The position numbers were made by a program, and so were the translations under genes. The notes beneath the pieces are model-generated. The model made no database searches. It was not told where the DNA came from and was given only the letters and a program-made list of their open reading frames with translations. Shown here piece after piece: positions 1 through 7,970 of a stretch of DNA of 64,000 bases (position 1 is the first letter of the stretch; every line of letters begins with the position of its first letter). Source of the DNA: Campylobacter sp. 19-13652 (lineage in GTDB: Bacteria; Campylobacterota; Campylobacteria; Campylobacterales; Campylobacteraceae); NCBI RefSeq assembly GCF_019702925.1, contig NZ_AP024713.1, forward strand, positions 1,054,001 to 1,118,000, in the 5' to 3' direction.

Positions 1-323
1 GTATCTGCACCTGTGTTAAATCTATATTCAAGAGCTAAATTCCTAGCATTATCAAGCCTGGTTTTTTCACGCTCGTAAGTACTTTTTAAAGCATCACGGC
101 TTATGCCGAAGTTGGCTGAGAAATCGCTTAAAATTTGCCCTATTAAATCGGCTTCTTCATCACTTACCACACCATCGCTTTTAGCGACTTTAGCGATCAT
201 TCCAACTAATAAATGCGCACTTTGACCGCTATTTGCTCGTCTTGCGGCGTTCGATTTTCTACTGCTTGCACTTAAAAAATAAAATGCCACAACAGCTATA
301 AAAAAAATCCACAAATAGCTCAT
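1..323 (-). CDS. TerB/DjlA-type N-terminal fragment, membrane-anchored (3' end outside window)
   Basis: The visible 107 residues begin MSYLWIFFIAVVAFYF, one short N-terminal membrane anchor, then a basic linker. A helical TerB-like segment follows (HLLVGMIAKVAKSDGVVSDEEADLIG) with the acidic DG..S.EEA.L pattern of that fold. TerB segments of this kind precede a C-terminal J domain in DjlA proteins, but any J domain here would lie beyond base 1 and cannot be seen. The start codon at 323 lies one base beyond the purL stop, so the gene is almost certainly co-transcribed with purL. C. jejuni also carries a DnaJ-like gene just after purL, which supports the call. Confidence is good for the family and low for a chaperone role. 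Confidence 0.7.
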   Translation of the reverse strand, partial: MSYLWIFFIAVVAFYFLSASSRKSNAARRANSGQSAHLLVGMIAKVAKSDGVVSDEEADLIGQILSDFSANFGISRDALKSTYEREKTRLDNARNLALEYRFNTGAD

Positions 324-324
324 T

Positions 325-2496
325 TTAGCCCTTTATTAGGCGTTTAAATTCATTAAAATACACATCCCTTAGCTCACATAAATCCATACTAATACTATCA
401 AGTATAAACTTATCTCCGCCACTTACGCCAAGCCTAGTAGCCTCTACGCCAAACTTTTTGCATGTGCTTAAAAACAAAGCCTCATCCTTTACGCCTACTA
501 TCGCACGGCTTGCACTCTCGCTAAAAAGCAACCTTTCGTCGCCAAAGCCACTTTTTAAATTCACTCCAACTCCGCCATATGCGCTCATTTTGGCCAGCGT
601 CATAGCCACACCACCGACTCCAACGCTATTTGCAAACTCTAAATTTGACTTAGCAGATACCAGCACTTCCCAAAGTGCGCGCTCGTAGCTAAAATCAATC
701 TCGCTCACTTCGCCCCCAACCTCGCCATAGAGGTTTTTTAGGTACAAAGAAGCGCCGAATTCATCGCTGGTTTTACCTAGTAAATATATAGCTATATTCT
801 CTTTTGTGATAAACGAAGGCGTAACTTCGCCATCTCCTGCGCCCACGCTTACTATGGTAGGGGTTGGTTGTATGCTTACGCCGTCTGTTTGGTTATAAAG
901 GCTTACATTGCCACTTACTACCGGGGTGTTTAGCTTAGAGCAGGCTTCTTTGATGCCTTCACAACCCATTTTAAACTGCCACATTACCTCAGCGTCCTCT
1001 GGGTTGCCGTAGTTTAGGCAATCCGTTATGGCTAGCGGCATAGCCCCAGCTGCAGCGACTTTTCTGCCAGCAGTAGCTACTGCTAGTGCGGCACCGTTAA
1101 ACGGCGAAACATAGCAAGCCCTAGTATTGCACTCGCTAGCCATAGCCACATAGCGCCCATTTTCACGCACTCTAAGCGCACCAGCGCCGAGACTACCAGC
1201 TGGCTTTATAGTGTTTGCACCTACGGTACTGTCGTATTGTTCGTAAATGTAAGCTTTATCTAATATGTTTTCATCTTTTAAAAGCGCCCTAAAGGCTTCA
1301 TTTGTAGGGATGGATTTGTTTAATTTTATATCTTTTATAGAGTTTAGATAGGTTGCTTCTTTTACAGGTCTATCAAGCACTGGAGCAGCCTCACTAAGTG
1401 GCGCAATAGGTATCTCGCCAGCTATTTCGCCATGCCATATAAGCTGCATTATACCGCTATCTGTAACCTCGCCGACTACTGCCGCGTCAAGTCCATATCG
1501 CTTAAATAGCTCTATGACTTTACCCTCATAACCTTTCTTAGCGCAAATTAGCATTCGCTCTTGAGATTCGCTTAGCATAAGCTCATAAGGAGTCATGCCC
1601 TCCTCTCTCATAGGCACCTTATCGAGCTCTAGGCGCATTCCACTTCCGCTTCGTCCAGCCATTTCAAAGCTAGAGCTAGTAAGCCCAGCCGCGCCCATAT
1701 CCTGAATGCCGACTATATAATCATGCTTAAAAAGCTCAAGGCAAGCTTCCATCAAAAGCTTCTCAGCAAATGGATCTCCCACCTGCACTGTTGGGCGCAG
1801 ACTTTTGCTGGCTTCGTTAAAACTATCGCTTGCCATTACAGCCCCACCTAGTCCGTCTCTGCCAGTTTTACTACCTACATATATGACTGGATTTCCTACG
1901 CCCTCTGCTTTAGCGTAAAAAATTTCATCACTCTTACACACCCCAAGCGCAAAGGCATTTACCAGTATATTTCCGTCAAAACTCTCATCAAAGCTAGTCT
2001 CGCCAGCTACCATAGGTATCCCCATGCAGTTGCCATAGTGGGATATGCCGTTTGCTACGCCTTTTAGCAGGTGGCGCTGATATTTTGCGCTTTTGCTATC
2101 GCCTTTTATGTTACCAAAGCGCAGTGAGTTGATATTTGCCACACACCTTGCACCCATGGTAAATATATCTCGTAAAATTCCACCCACGCCAGTTGCTGCC
2201 CCAGCAAATGGCTCAATAAAGCTAGGGTGATTGTGGCTTTCTACCTTAAATACAGCCGCATATCCGCCGCCTATGTCTATTACGCCTGCATTCTCACCAG
2301 GGCCTTGTATAACCCAAGGTGCAGATGTGGGAAAGCCACGGAGATATTTTCGGCTTGATTTATAGCTACAATGCTCGCTCCACATAGCAGAAAAGACGCC
2401 AAGCTCTAATAAATTTGGCTCTCTGCCTAGGATATTTAGGATATTTAAGTACTCTTCTTCGCTTATTTTGTGTGCTTTTACGACGTCTTTTGTCAT
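325..2496 (-). CDS. purL: Phosphoribosylformylglycinamidine synthase II, PurL (small type)
   Basis: PurL is the synthetase subunit that converts FGAR, ATP and glutamine-derived ammonia to FGAM in purine synthesis. The 723 residues match the small bacterial PurL that works with separate PurS and PurQ; both partners are encoded in this window, about 23 kb away at 25016-25914. Family signatures include MWSEHCSYKSS near residue 40, the ATP-site stretch GPGENAGVIDIG, KVESHNHPS near residue 85, and GIQDMGAAGLTSS mid-protein. The start ATG sits about 70 bases after the preceding minus-strand gene, with TAAAAT-like promoter elements between. The next gene starts one base after the stop. No defects seen. 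Confidence 0.97.
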   Translation of the reverse strand: MTKDVVKAHKISEEEYLNILNILGREPNLLELGVFSAMWSEHCSYKSSRKYLRGFPTSAPWVIQGPGENAGVIDIGGGYAAVFKVESHNHPSFIEPFAGAATGVGGILRDIFTMGARCVANINSLRFGNIKGDSKSAKYQRHLLKGVANGISHYGNCMGIPMVAGETSFDESFDGNILVNAFALGVCKSDEIFYAKAEGVGNPVIYVGSKTGRDGLGGAVMASDSFNEASKSLRPTVQVGDPFAEKLLMEACLELFKHDYIVGIQDMGAAGLTSSSFEMAGRSGSGMRLELDKVPMREEGMTPYELMLSESQERMLICAKKGYEGKVIELFKRYGLDAAVVGEVTDSGIMQLIWHGEIAGEIPIAPLSEAAPVLDRPVKEATYLNSIKDIKLNKSIPTNEAFRALLKDENILDKAYIYEQYDSTVGANTIKPAGSLGAGALRVRENGRYVAMASECNTRACYVSPFNGAALAVATAGRKVAAAGAMPLAITDCLNYGNPEDAEVMWQFKMGCEGIKEACSKLNTPVVSGNVSLYNQTDGVSIQPTPTIVSVGAGDGEVTPSFITKENIAIYLLGKTSDEFGASLYLKNLYGEVGGEVSEIDFSYERALWEVLVSAKSNLEFANSVGVGGVAMTLAKMSAYGGVGVNLKSGFGDERLLFSESASRAIVGVKDEALFLSTCKKFGVEATRLGVSGGDKFILDSISMDLCELRDVYFNEFKRLIKG

Positions 2497-2565
2497 CTAA
2501 GGCCTTTTAGTAGGTTTGATGTGATGTTGGCATTTTACTAAAAAAGATTAAAACTACGTTTAAAT

Positions 2566-2853
2566 TTATCCAAGCTTTGCCTTAACCTCATCACTAGCCA
2601 TGCTTATATCCCATGCAGGCTCCCAAACTAAATCTATCTCGCACTCACCCACGCCCTCCACGCTCAAAGCCGCCTCACGTACCCAGCCTAAAATAAGCTC
2701 ATGAAGCGGGCAGGACTTTGTCGAAAGTGTCATGGTTACTACCGCCCTACCCTCAACAACCTCTACACCATATATAAGTCCAAGCGAGACTATATCAAAG
2801 CCCACCTCAGGGTCAATTATCTCGCTAAGTTTTGCATAAATTTTATCTTTCAT
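2566..2853 (-). CDS. SufT/MIP18-like metal-sulfur cluster assembly factor (DUF59)
   Basis: This 95-residue protein carries the DUF59 signature: DPEVGFDIVSLGLIYGV at residues 14-30 and the reactive Cys-Pro (C48-P49) in TKSCPLHELI. Family members (SufT, PaaD, MIP18) help load Fe-S clusters onto client proteins in the cytosol. It starts 3 bases after the NnrS-like gene ends and is the last gene of the DUF2249/NnrS-like/DUF59 operon that faces hcp. Hcp itself carries Fe-S and hybrid clusters, so cluster repair or loading during nitrosative stress is a plausible role (inference). The ATG is preceded by an AGGAT-type ribosome site. Confidence 0.85.
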   Translation of the reverse strand: MKDKIYAKLSEIIDPEVGFDIVSLGLIYGVEVVEGRAVVTMTLSTKSCPLHELILGWVREAALSVEGVGECEIDLVWEPAWDISMASDEVKAKLG

Positions 2854-2856
2854 TTT

Positions 2857-4035
2857 TTATCCTTTAAATTTAACATACCTAGCTATAAAAAGTATATTTA
2901 TAGCCAAAAAGCTAGCTGCAATTAGCTGTAAAAAAGCAGAAAACAAAAAGCTATTAAAGCCAGCCAAAATAAGAGAAACGGTACTAAAAGCAATCTGCAA
3001 ATAAGCAAGTGGCTTATTTATCATCTCATCAAGCAGCGGCACCTTTGCCTTACCAACAAATGGACTAACAAAATGATACCACACCAAAAACGGCACTATC
3101 TTATAAAGATGAGCGATGATAAAGCAAGACAAAAAGCCAAAGCAGAATAAAAACAGCGCCCTATTTGTATAGTCAAAAAATAGACAAACAAGGCAAGCCA
3201 TAACCGAAATAGCAGCAATTATAATGTTAATATTCCAATAATCAAGCGCCTTTCTTACCCTTTTAAAAAATATCAAAGCCATCTCAGCCACAAAGCAAAA
3301 AATAGCCAAAATCACAAACAATAAAACAATATTTTCATCTATAAAAAACCCCACAAAAGCACCAAAATATAAACCCATAGCAATCTTGCTAAAATATAGC
3401 TTAAGCCCATGCGCTAGGCTAAACATCGGCAAAAGTACGCTAGCAGCCCCCACAATGACAAAAAACATAAATCCAAGTACAAAATAAATGTGAAGCTTAA
3501 TAACGGTATCAAAATCAAAGCTAAGTGCGAGAACGCCGTTAAGAGATAGCACCAAAGCAAAGCCCAAGAAAATGCCTATAATAAGATAAATAGATGAAAT
3601 TAAAAGCGCTAAGCAGGCAAAATTAAGCTCCTTAAGCCCCAAAAAGCTAAGCGCATAAGCAATGCCAAAATAGCAAAGTGAAGCAAAAAGCAAGCCCCCA
3701 CCAAATAGCAAAAGCAAAGAATTCCCAGCAAAAAACCCACCCACAAAAGCCACCAAAGCCAAAGCGTAACAAAATAGGATTAAATACGCCCCCTTAAGCG
3801 TAAAAAAGGGCTTTTGAGTGATGACTGAAGTAAGCTGATAAAGCGCGCCTATAATAATGCTAAGCACGAAGCCAAGTAAAAATAGGTGCAAAAATCCAGC
3901 CGCACTAAAGCTAAAAATCGCATCAAAATCGGCAAAATAAAAGCCAAAAATACTGGCTATTAACCCAAGCACACCAAGCGAAAAATATCCGCCCACCAAA
4001 GAAAATGGCGGCGCAAAAGTCCCAAGTGCGACCAT
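2857..4035 (-). CDS. NnrS-like / heme-copper-oxidase-like polytopic membrane protein
   Basis: The 392 residues are almost wholly hydrophobic, with roughly 11-12 predicted membrane spans. Conserved-looking histidines sit at helix ends: H near residue 50 in GFLHLFLLGFVLSIIIGALY, KLHIYFVLGFMFF mid-protein, and AHLYKIVPFLVWYHF near residue 310. This spacing recalls NnrS and subunit-I-like proteins that bind heme b or copper and protect against nitric oxide. The ATG overlaps the stop of the DUF2249 gene by one base (TAATG), which indicates translational coupling. NnrS, DUF2249 and hcp often occur together in NO-responsive gene sets (family knowledge). The exact subfamily is uncertain; it could be another heme-copper-oxidase-like protein of unknown role. 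Confidence 0.65.
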   Translation of the reverse strand: MVALGTFAPPFSLVGGYFSLGVLGLIASIFGFYFADFDAIFSFSAAGFLHLFLLGFVLSIIIGALYQLTSVITQKPFFTLKGAYLILFCYALALVAFVGGFFAGNSLLLLFGGGLLFASLCYFGIAYALSFLGLKELNFACLALLISSIYLIIGIFLGFALVLSLNGVLALSFDFDTVIKLHIYFVLGFMFFVIVGAASVLLPMFSLAHGLKLYFSKIAMGLYFGAFVGFFIDENIVLLFVILAIFCFVAEMALIFFKRVRKALDYWNINIIIAAISVMACLVCLFFDYTNRALFLFCFGFLSCFIIAHLYKIVPFLVWYHFVSPFVGKAKVPLLDEMINKPLAYLQIAFSTVSLILAGFNSFLFSAFLQLIAASFLAINILFIARYVKFKG

Positions 4036-4376
4036 TATTTACATTCCATCTGGCTGGCTTTAAATTTCTCTATCTCTACTCCTGCTTTTGGGCTAAACTC
4101 AAGCTGTACGCCGCCTTCAAACTCGCTTTGGGTGTAGTTAAAAAACGGCTCAATTTTTGGGATTAGCCCCACTGGGAAGCGGTGATTTAACATTATTACT
4201 TTATCATTTTCGCCGCTTATTAAATTTAACGCAAGCATAGCATTTATCATAGGCTCGGGCGGCACGCAAGCCCTGCTGTCAAAGCCTATAATACGTGAGT
4301 TGCCACTTTTTTTCTCATAAAACTCAACCGTAGCGCCATCTACTTTGATGGTGTTAAAACCTACAAATTCATTCAT
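4035..4376 (-). CDS. DUF2249 (TusA/SirA-like fold) protein
   Basis: The 113 residues contain the DUF2249 pattern: FDSRACVPPEPMINAML at 32-48 (family form D.R...PPEPM), then NHRFPVGLIPKIE and a C-terminal G-V-L-F strand. The family is found in denitrification and nitrosative-stress loci; its biochemical role is not settled. It is the first gene of a three-gene minus operon. Its -10 TATAAT lies at 4413-4408 (minus strand), 29.5 bases from the centre of the palindrome at 4436-4449 that also serves hcp. The 3' end overlaps the NnrS-like start by one base. A metal or sulfur-carrier role would be inference only. Confidence 0.75.
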   Translation of the reverse strand: MNEFVGFNTIKVDGATVEFYEKKSGNSRIIGFDSRACVPPEPMINAMLALNLISGENDKVIMLNHRFPVGLIPKIEPFFNYTQSEFEGGVQLEFSPKAGVEIEKFKASQMECK

Positions 4377-4407
4377 CTTGAACCCTTTTTAGATTAATTT
4401 AAAGCAA

Positions 4408-4413
4408 ATTATA
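4408..4413 (-). promoter_or_regulatory. -10 box of the DUF2249/NnrS-like/SufT-like operon
   Basis: On the minus strand this reads TATAAT. Its near edge is 29.5 bases from the centre of the palindrome at 4436-4449, the geometry of a CRP/FNR class II promoter with the site near -41.5. The predicted transcript start is about 4401, leaving a leader of about 25 bases before the ATG at 4376. Confidence 0.7.
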
Positions 4414-4435
4414 CCCCTTTAAGAGTTTTATTGTC

Positions 4436-4449
4436 TTGATTTATCTCAA
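4436..4449. promoter_or_regulatory. FNR/NnrR-family operator shared by two divergent promoters
   Basis: The site TTGAT-TTAT-CTCAA differs from the FNR-type consensus TTGAT-N4-ATCAA at one base. It lies between the divergent hcp gene and the DUF2249 operon, exactly equidistant (29.5 bases from centre to box edge) from a TATAAT on each strand. A single dimer could therefore activate both promoters as a class II activator. The regulator gene is not in this window; HcpR-, NssR- or FNR-like proteins are candidates (inference). Confidence 0.7.
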
Positions 4450-4471
4450 TGAAAAATTCTCATTTTACCCC

Positions 4472-4477
4472 TATAAT
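4472..4477 (+). promoter_or_regulatory. -10 box of hcp
   Basis: A perfect TATAAT lies 27 bases upstream of the hcp ATG and 29.5 bases from the centre of the palindrome at 4436-4449. A start near 4484 would place that palindrome at about -41.5. The hcp ribosome site AAAAGGAG lies at about 4491-4498. Confidence 0.7.
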
Positions 4478-4503
4478 TTCGCCAAATTTTAAAAGGAGAA
4501 AAA

Positions 4504-5838
4504 ATGAGCGAAAAAGCTTTAAAAATGTTCTGTCATCAGTGCGAGATGAGCGCACCAGGCGGCTGTGGTAGCAAAGGGCAAGATAAGGGCACCTGTGGCA
4601 AAGATAGCACAAAAGCTAGACTTCAGGATATGATGATATTTGGGCTAAAGGGGATGAGTGCGTATCGTCATCACGCTAACGAGCTAGGCGCAAACACCAA
4701 AGCAGTAGATGATGTCATCGCTCAGACGCTTTATTTTACGCTAACAAATATGAACTTTAACTTTAACGAACACATTGAGCAGCTTTTGCGAGTGGGCAAG
4801 GCTGGCGTGGAAGTAATGGATCTATTAAGCAACGCCCACACTAGCACCTACGGCGTGCCAAGCCCAGTTAGAGTAACGCAAAATAAAGCCCAAGGTAAGG
4901 GCATACTCGTAAGCGGACACAACCTACATATGCTAAAAGCCCTACTAGAGCAAACCGAAGGCAAGGGCATAAACATCTACACCCACTCAGAAATGCTCCC
5001 AGCCCACGCCTACCCAGAGCTAAATAAATTTAAACACCTAAAAGGCAATATCGGCAAGGCGTGGTTTGACCAGACTAAGCTATTTAACGAGTGGCGGGGC
5101 GCAATCATAATGAGCACAAACTGCATCGTCCCACTACGTGCAAACTGCGAGTATGCTGATAGATTATTTGGCTACGACATAGCAGGCACTGAGGGCGTAA
5201 CACACATAAATGGCGATGACTTTAGCCCAGTCATAGAAAAAGCCTTAAGCCTGCCTGATGTAGATAACTTTAACTCAGATGAGACAATCGTAACAGGACA
5301 CCACTACAAAGCCGTCCTACCAATGGCTGGCGAGATACTTGAGGCTGTAAAAAGCGGAAAAATTCAAAGATTTTTCGTAATCGCAGGCTGCGACGCACCA
5401 GGCAAAGATAGGGATTATTACAGAGAGCTAGCCACGAGCCTGCCAAACGACTGCGTGATCCTTACTTCAAGCTGTGGTAAATTCCGCTTTAACGACGTGG
5501 ATTTTGGCACAGTTCCTGGCACAAACATACCTCGCTACCTAGACCTAGGACAATGCAACGACAGCAACGGCGCCGTTAAAATCGCCCTAGCCCTAAGCGA
5601 AGCCACAGGCATAGCCATAAACGACCTACCAATCTCAATCGTGCTAATGTGGATGGAGCAAAAGGCTATCATAATCCTGCTCGCCCTACTCTACCTAGGC
5701 GTGAAAAACATAAACGTAGGTCCTAGCTTGCCTGAGTTTTTCAACGAAGAGATATTAAACTTCCTAGTCGAAAACTATAACATCGCTCTAATCAGCGGCG
5801 ACGCACAGGCTGATATGAAAAAATTCCTAGGCAAATAA
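4504..5838 (+). CDS. hcp: Hybrid cluster protein (short, class III type)
   Basis: Hcp is a cytoplasmic Fe-S protein that reduces nitric oxide (and hydroxylamine in vitro) and takes part in nitrosative-stress defence. The N-terminal cluster cysteines are C10, C13, C21 and C31 (C-X2-C-X7-C-X9-C). Motifs that match the known hybrid-cluster ligands are all visible in order: SGHNLHML, HSEMLPAHAYP, STNCIVP, AGCDAPGKD, SSCGKFRFN, LGQCNDS and MWMEQKAI. At 444 residues it is about 100 shorter than the E. coli and Desulfovibrio proteins, as expected for forms lacking part of the second helical domain. It stands alone on the plus strand with its own FNR-type promoter. Confidence 0.95.
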   Translation: MSEKALKMFCHQCEMSAPGGCGSKGQDKGTCGKDSTKARLQDMMIFGLKGMSAYRHHANELGANTKAVDDVIAQTLYFTLTNMNFNFNEHIEQLLRVGKAGVEVMDLLSNAHTSTYGVPSPVRVTQNKAQGKGILVSGHNLHMLKALLEQTEGKGINIYTHSEMLPAHAYPELNKFKHLKGNIGKAWFDQTKLFNEWRGAIIMSTNCIVPLRANCEYADRLFGYDIAGTEGVTHINGDDFSPVIEKALSLPDVDNFNSDETIVTGHHYKAVLPMAGEILEAVKSGKIQRFFVIAGCDAPGKDRDYYRELATSLPNDCVILTSSCGKFRFNDVDFGTVPGTNIPRYLDLGQCNDSNGAVKIALALSEATGIAINDLPISIVLMWMEQKAIIILLALLYLGVKNINVGPSLPEFFNEEILNFLVENYNIALISGDAQADMKKFLGK

Positions 5839-5847
5839 TCGCTCATT

Positions 5848-5882
5848 TTACCCCAGCTACTGCTTAGGTACGGCTGGGGTAA
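5848..5882 (+). terminator. Hairpin after hcp
   Basis: Ten-base perfect arms TTACCCCAGC and GCTGGGGTAA flank a 15-base loop, starting 10 bases after the hcp stop. There is no clear T run after it, so it is a weak intrinsic terminator or a 3' stabilising hairpin. The following 240 bases up to dba are extremely AT-rich and hold no other gene. Confidence 0.45.
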
Positions 5883-6120
5883 CGCCAAAAATACTCTGCG
5901 CAATCCTGTAGAATATATTTAATTTTATAAATCAAATTTAAAATTTTATAAATTTAAAAAATATTCATTAAGAATATCTATTTTTAAGCTTTTATGCTCC
6001 AAAAATATGCTGATAAATTTATAATTTAATATAAATAAAATTTAATAAAAATTAAATATAATTATTTAACTTTAAGTTTTAAATTAGTATTATTTCCTAA
6101 GAAATTATAAAGGAGTAGTA

Positions 6121-6288
6121 ATGGAATTTTTAACGCTTACACTATTTGCCATTTGTGTGTTAATAGTTTTAATCAAGCCCTCAAAAGAGCGGCTTGCGTG
6201 GGGGCTTTTTATGGGGGCGACGGCGATTTGCTACATTATGTTTTTCTTTGCAAGCTGGACGTCAGTACTGCCGTTTATAGCATACTAG
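6121..6288 (+). CDS. dba: Dba-like small membrane protein partnering DsbI
   Basis: A 55-residue protein (MEFLTLTLFAICVLIV...) with two hydrophobic spans separated by KPSKERLAW. Its place directly before dsbI and its size match Dba of C. jejuni, a small inner-membrane protein whose gene is coupled to dsbI. The ribosome site AAAGGAG lies 6-7 bases before the ATG. The TAG stop is embedded in the AGGAGG ribosome site of dsbI, 9 bases before the dsbI ATG, which suggests translational coupling. The assignment rests on context and topology because the protein is too short for strong motifs. Confidence 0.75.
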   Translation: MEFLTLTLFAICVLIVLIKPSKERLAWGLFMGATAICYIMFFFASWTSVLPFIAY

Positions 6289-6297
6289 GAGGGCATA

Positions 6298-7842
6298 ATG
6301 CTAAATCAAAAATCATTTAATTTTATAATGGCAACTGCCGTATTTTTAGTCCTAGCCCTGCCTGTTGGCATAGCAAATTTCTACCTAGGATACGTCGTGG
6401 GCGAGGGTCCTTGCACCCTGTGCTGGCAAGAGCGCATAGGCATGGTCGTAACTGGCGTAGCAGGCATACTCATACTGCGCTACGGGTTAAAACTACGATA
6501 TATTGCCGCAGTATTTATAAGCGGCGGATACGGCATGTTTATGACGCTTAGACACACGTCATTTATGTCTAGTAGAGACATGGGAATGGGCTTTGGAGGA
6601 GATATTTTTGGCGCACATACTTATACATGGGGAGTGCTGGTTTACTGGGTAGTCATTATATTTATGGGCGTACTTTTACTACTTGTTAAAAAGGGCGATT
6701 TTAAAGATGAGATAACCTCAAACGATACAAAAATAAAGCCACTAAGCGCATATTCTAAATTTGTCATATTTTTAAGCTTTATAGTCATCGCCTCAAACGC
6801 CGTTCAAGCCTTTATTTCAGCTGGTCCACCACCATTTGTCGGCAAAGGCAGCCCAGAGCGCATAAGCCTAGAGAAAAACACCTGGATACTTAACGTTTGG
6901 CCAAAGCTGAAAAAGCCGCTTAGCTTTACTGGCGCAAACGTCGTCGAGACTCCGTATATGGCTGGCGTAAATGAAGCTTCAGCCATTAAATTTGATAAAA
7001 ATCCACAAAATGGCGCTTTTAGCGAGCTTTTAGCCACACCTAAAATAATAAATAGCAAAAAGCTACCATTTAAGGCCACTGGGATATTTGACAAAGGCGG
7101 AGCTAGTGGGCTAGCATATGACGCGCTTAATAACGAATTTGCTGTGGTTAATAGCGACGGCGGGGTATATTTCATCGATGAAAATCTAAACCCAACCGCA
7201 AGTGCCATCATAGATATGCCAAATGGCAGGAATTTAAAGCTATTAGCAGACGCCACGTTCGTAAATGGCACTCTAATCATAACAGGCATAAATAAAACCC
7301 TAGTCGCCATAAAGCGCGCCTCAAAAGAGCAAGTTGACACTTACAAAGAGTGGGTAACGCTTAGAAACACAACTGGCGGACTAGTGCTTCCATGGCAGCA
7401 AGACCGCCCTTACGTGCTAACAGTGCGTGCCAAAAAAAGCTACGTCGCAACACTAGCGAGCGAGCCAAACAACCACTACATGTATATGCTAAGCGTGCCA
7501 AATGAAAAAAGCAAAAAGCAAACCCTGATCAAAATAGACACAAACGATCGGCTATTAAGCGCTGAAACGCCGCTAAACTCAGCTGTACCACTAAAAGACG
7601 GACGAGACTTAGGGGATTATTACATCACAGCAGCGGCATTTAGTGGTGATATGCTTTATGCTTACTCAAAAAATTACAACACTCTTATGCAAATCAATAA
7701 AGACAGCGCAAAGGTACTCAAAGCCTATGGTATGCCTGATGTTGGGGATGTAATGAGCATGGAGATAGTGGACGAGAAGCTTTATTTGCTTAGCAAAAAT
7801 CAAAGCCAAGATGAAATTTTCATACTAAATATGCCAGAGTAA
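6298..7842 (+). CDS. dsbI: DsbI: DsbB-like thiol oxidase with C-terminal beta-propeller domain
   Basis: DsbB-like proteins reoxidise periplasmic DsbA-type oxidases and pass electrons to quinone. The first 180 residues form about five membrane spans. The first periplasmic loop has the redox motif C39-T-L-C42 followed by WQERIGM, as in DsbB. The remaining ~330 residues look like repeated periplasmic beta strands (for example SGLAYDALNNEFAVVNSDG), consistent with the beta-propeller described for Campylobacter DsbI. C39 and C42 are the only cysteines in all 514 residues, so the second cysteine pair of E. coli DsbB is absent. It is coupled to dba and followed by a hairpin terminator. Confidence 0.9.
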   Translation: MLNQKSFNFIMATAVFLVLALPVGIANFYLGYVVGEGPCTLCWQERIGMVVTGVAGILILRYGLKLRYIAAVFISGGYGMFMTLRHTSFMSSRDMGMGFGGDIFGAHTYTWGVLVYWVVIIFMGVLLLLVKKGDFKDEITSNDTKIKPLSAYSKFVIFLSFIVIASNAVQAFISAGPPPFVGKGSPERISLEKNTWILNVWPKLKKPLSFTGANVVETPYMAGVNEASAIKFDKNPQNGAFSELLATPKIINSKKLPFKATGIFDKGGASGLAYDALNNEFAVVNSDGGVYFIDENLNPTASAIIDMPNGRNLKLLADATFVNGTLIITGINKTLVAIKRASKEQVDTYKEWVTLRNTTGGLVLPWQQDRPYVLTVRAKKSYVATLASEPNNHYMYMLSVPNEKSKKQTLIKIDTNDRLLSAETPLNSAVPLKDGRDLGDYYITAAAFSGDMLYAYSKNYNTLMQINKDSAKVLKAYGMPDVGDVMSMEIVDEKLYLLSKNQSQDEIFILNMPE

Positions 7843-7845
7843 TAA

Positions 7846-7871
7846 AAATCCGCCATGAATTTGGCGGATTT
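7846..7871 (+). terminator. Hairpin terminator after dsbI
   Basis: Perfect 10-base arms AAATCCGCCA and TGGCGGATTT with a 6-base loop begin 3 bases after the dsbI stop. The T stretch is short, so efficiency is uncertain. Confidence 0.65.
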
Positions 7872-7935
7872 GACACATTTTATACCAAAAAAGTATGATT
7901 TTATTTTCCAAAAGCGACAAAAATAAAAATATTAA

Positions 7936-7941
7936 TATAAT
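7936..7941 (+). promoter_or_regulatory. Candidate -10 box of pgtP
   Basis: TATAAT lies 29 bases before the pgtP ATG in an AT-rich leader without an obvious -35, as is normal for Campylobacter. The near-perfect ribosome site AAAGGAGGTG at about 7958-7967 fixes the ATG at 7971. Confidence 0.5.
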
Positions 7942-7970
7942 AATAGCTATCTTTTAATAAAGGAGGTGAG

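Noticed and set aside
6804-7340. 178-codon minus-strand open frame inside dsbI
   Set aside because: It is antisense to a clear gene, has no ribosome site, and its composition mirrors the dsbI codons.
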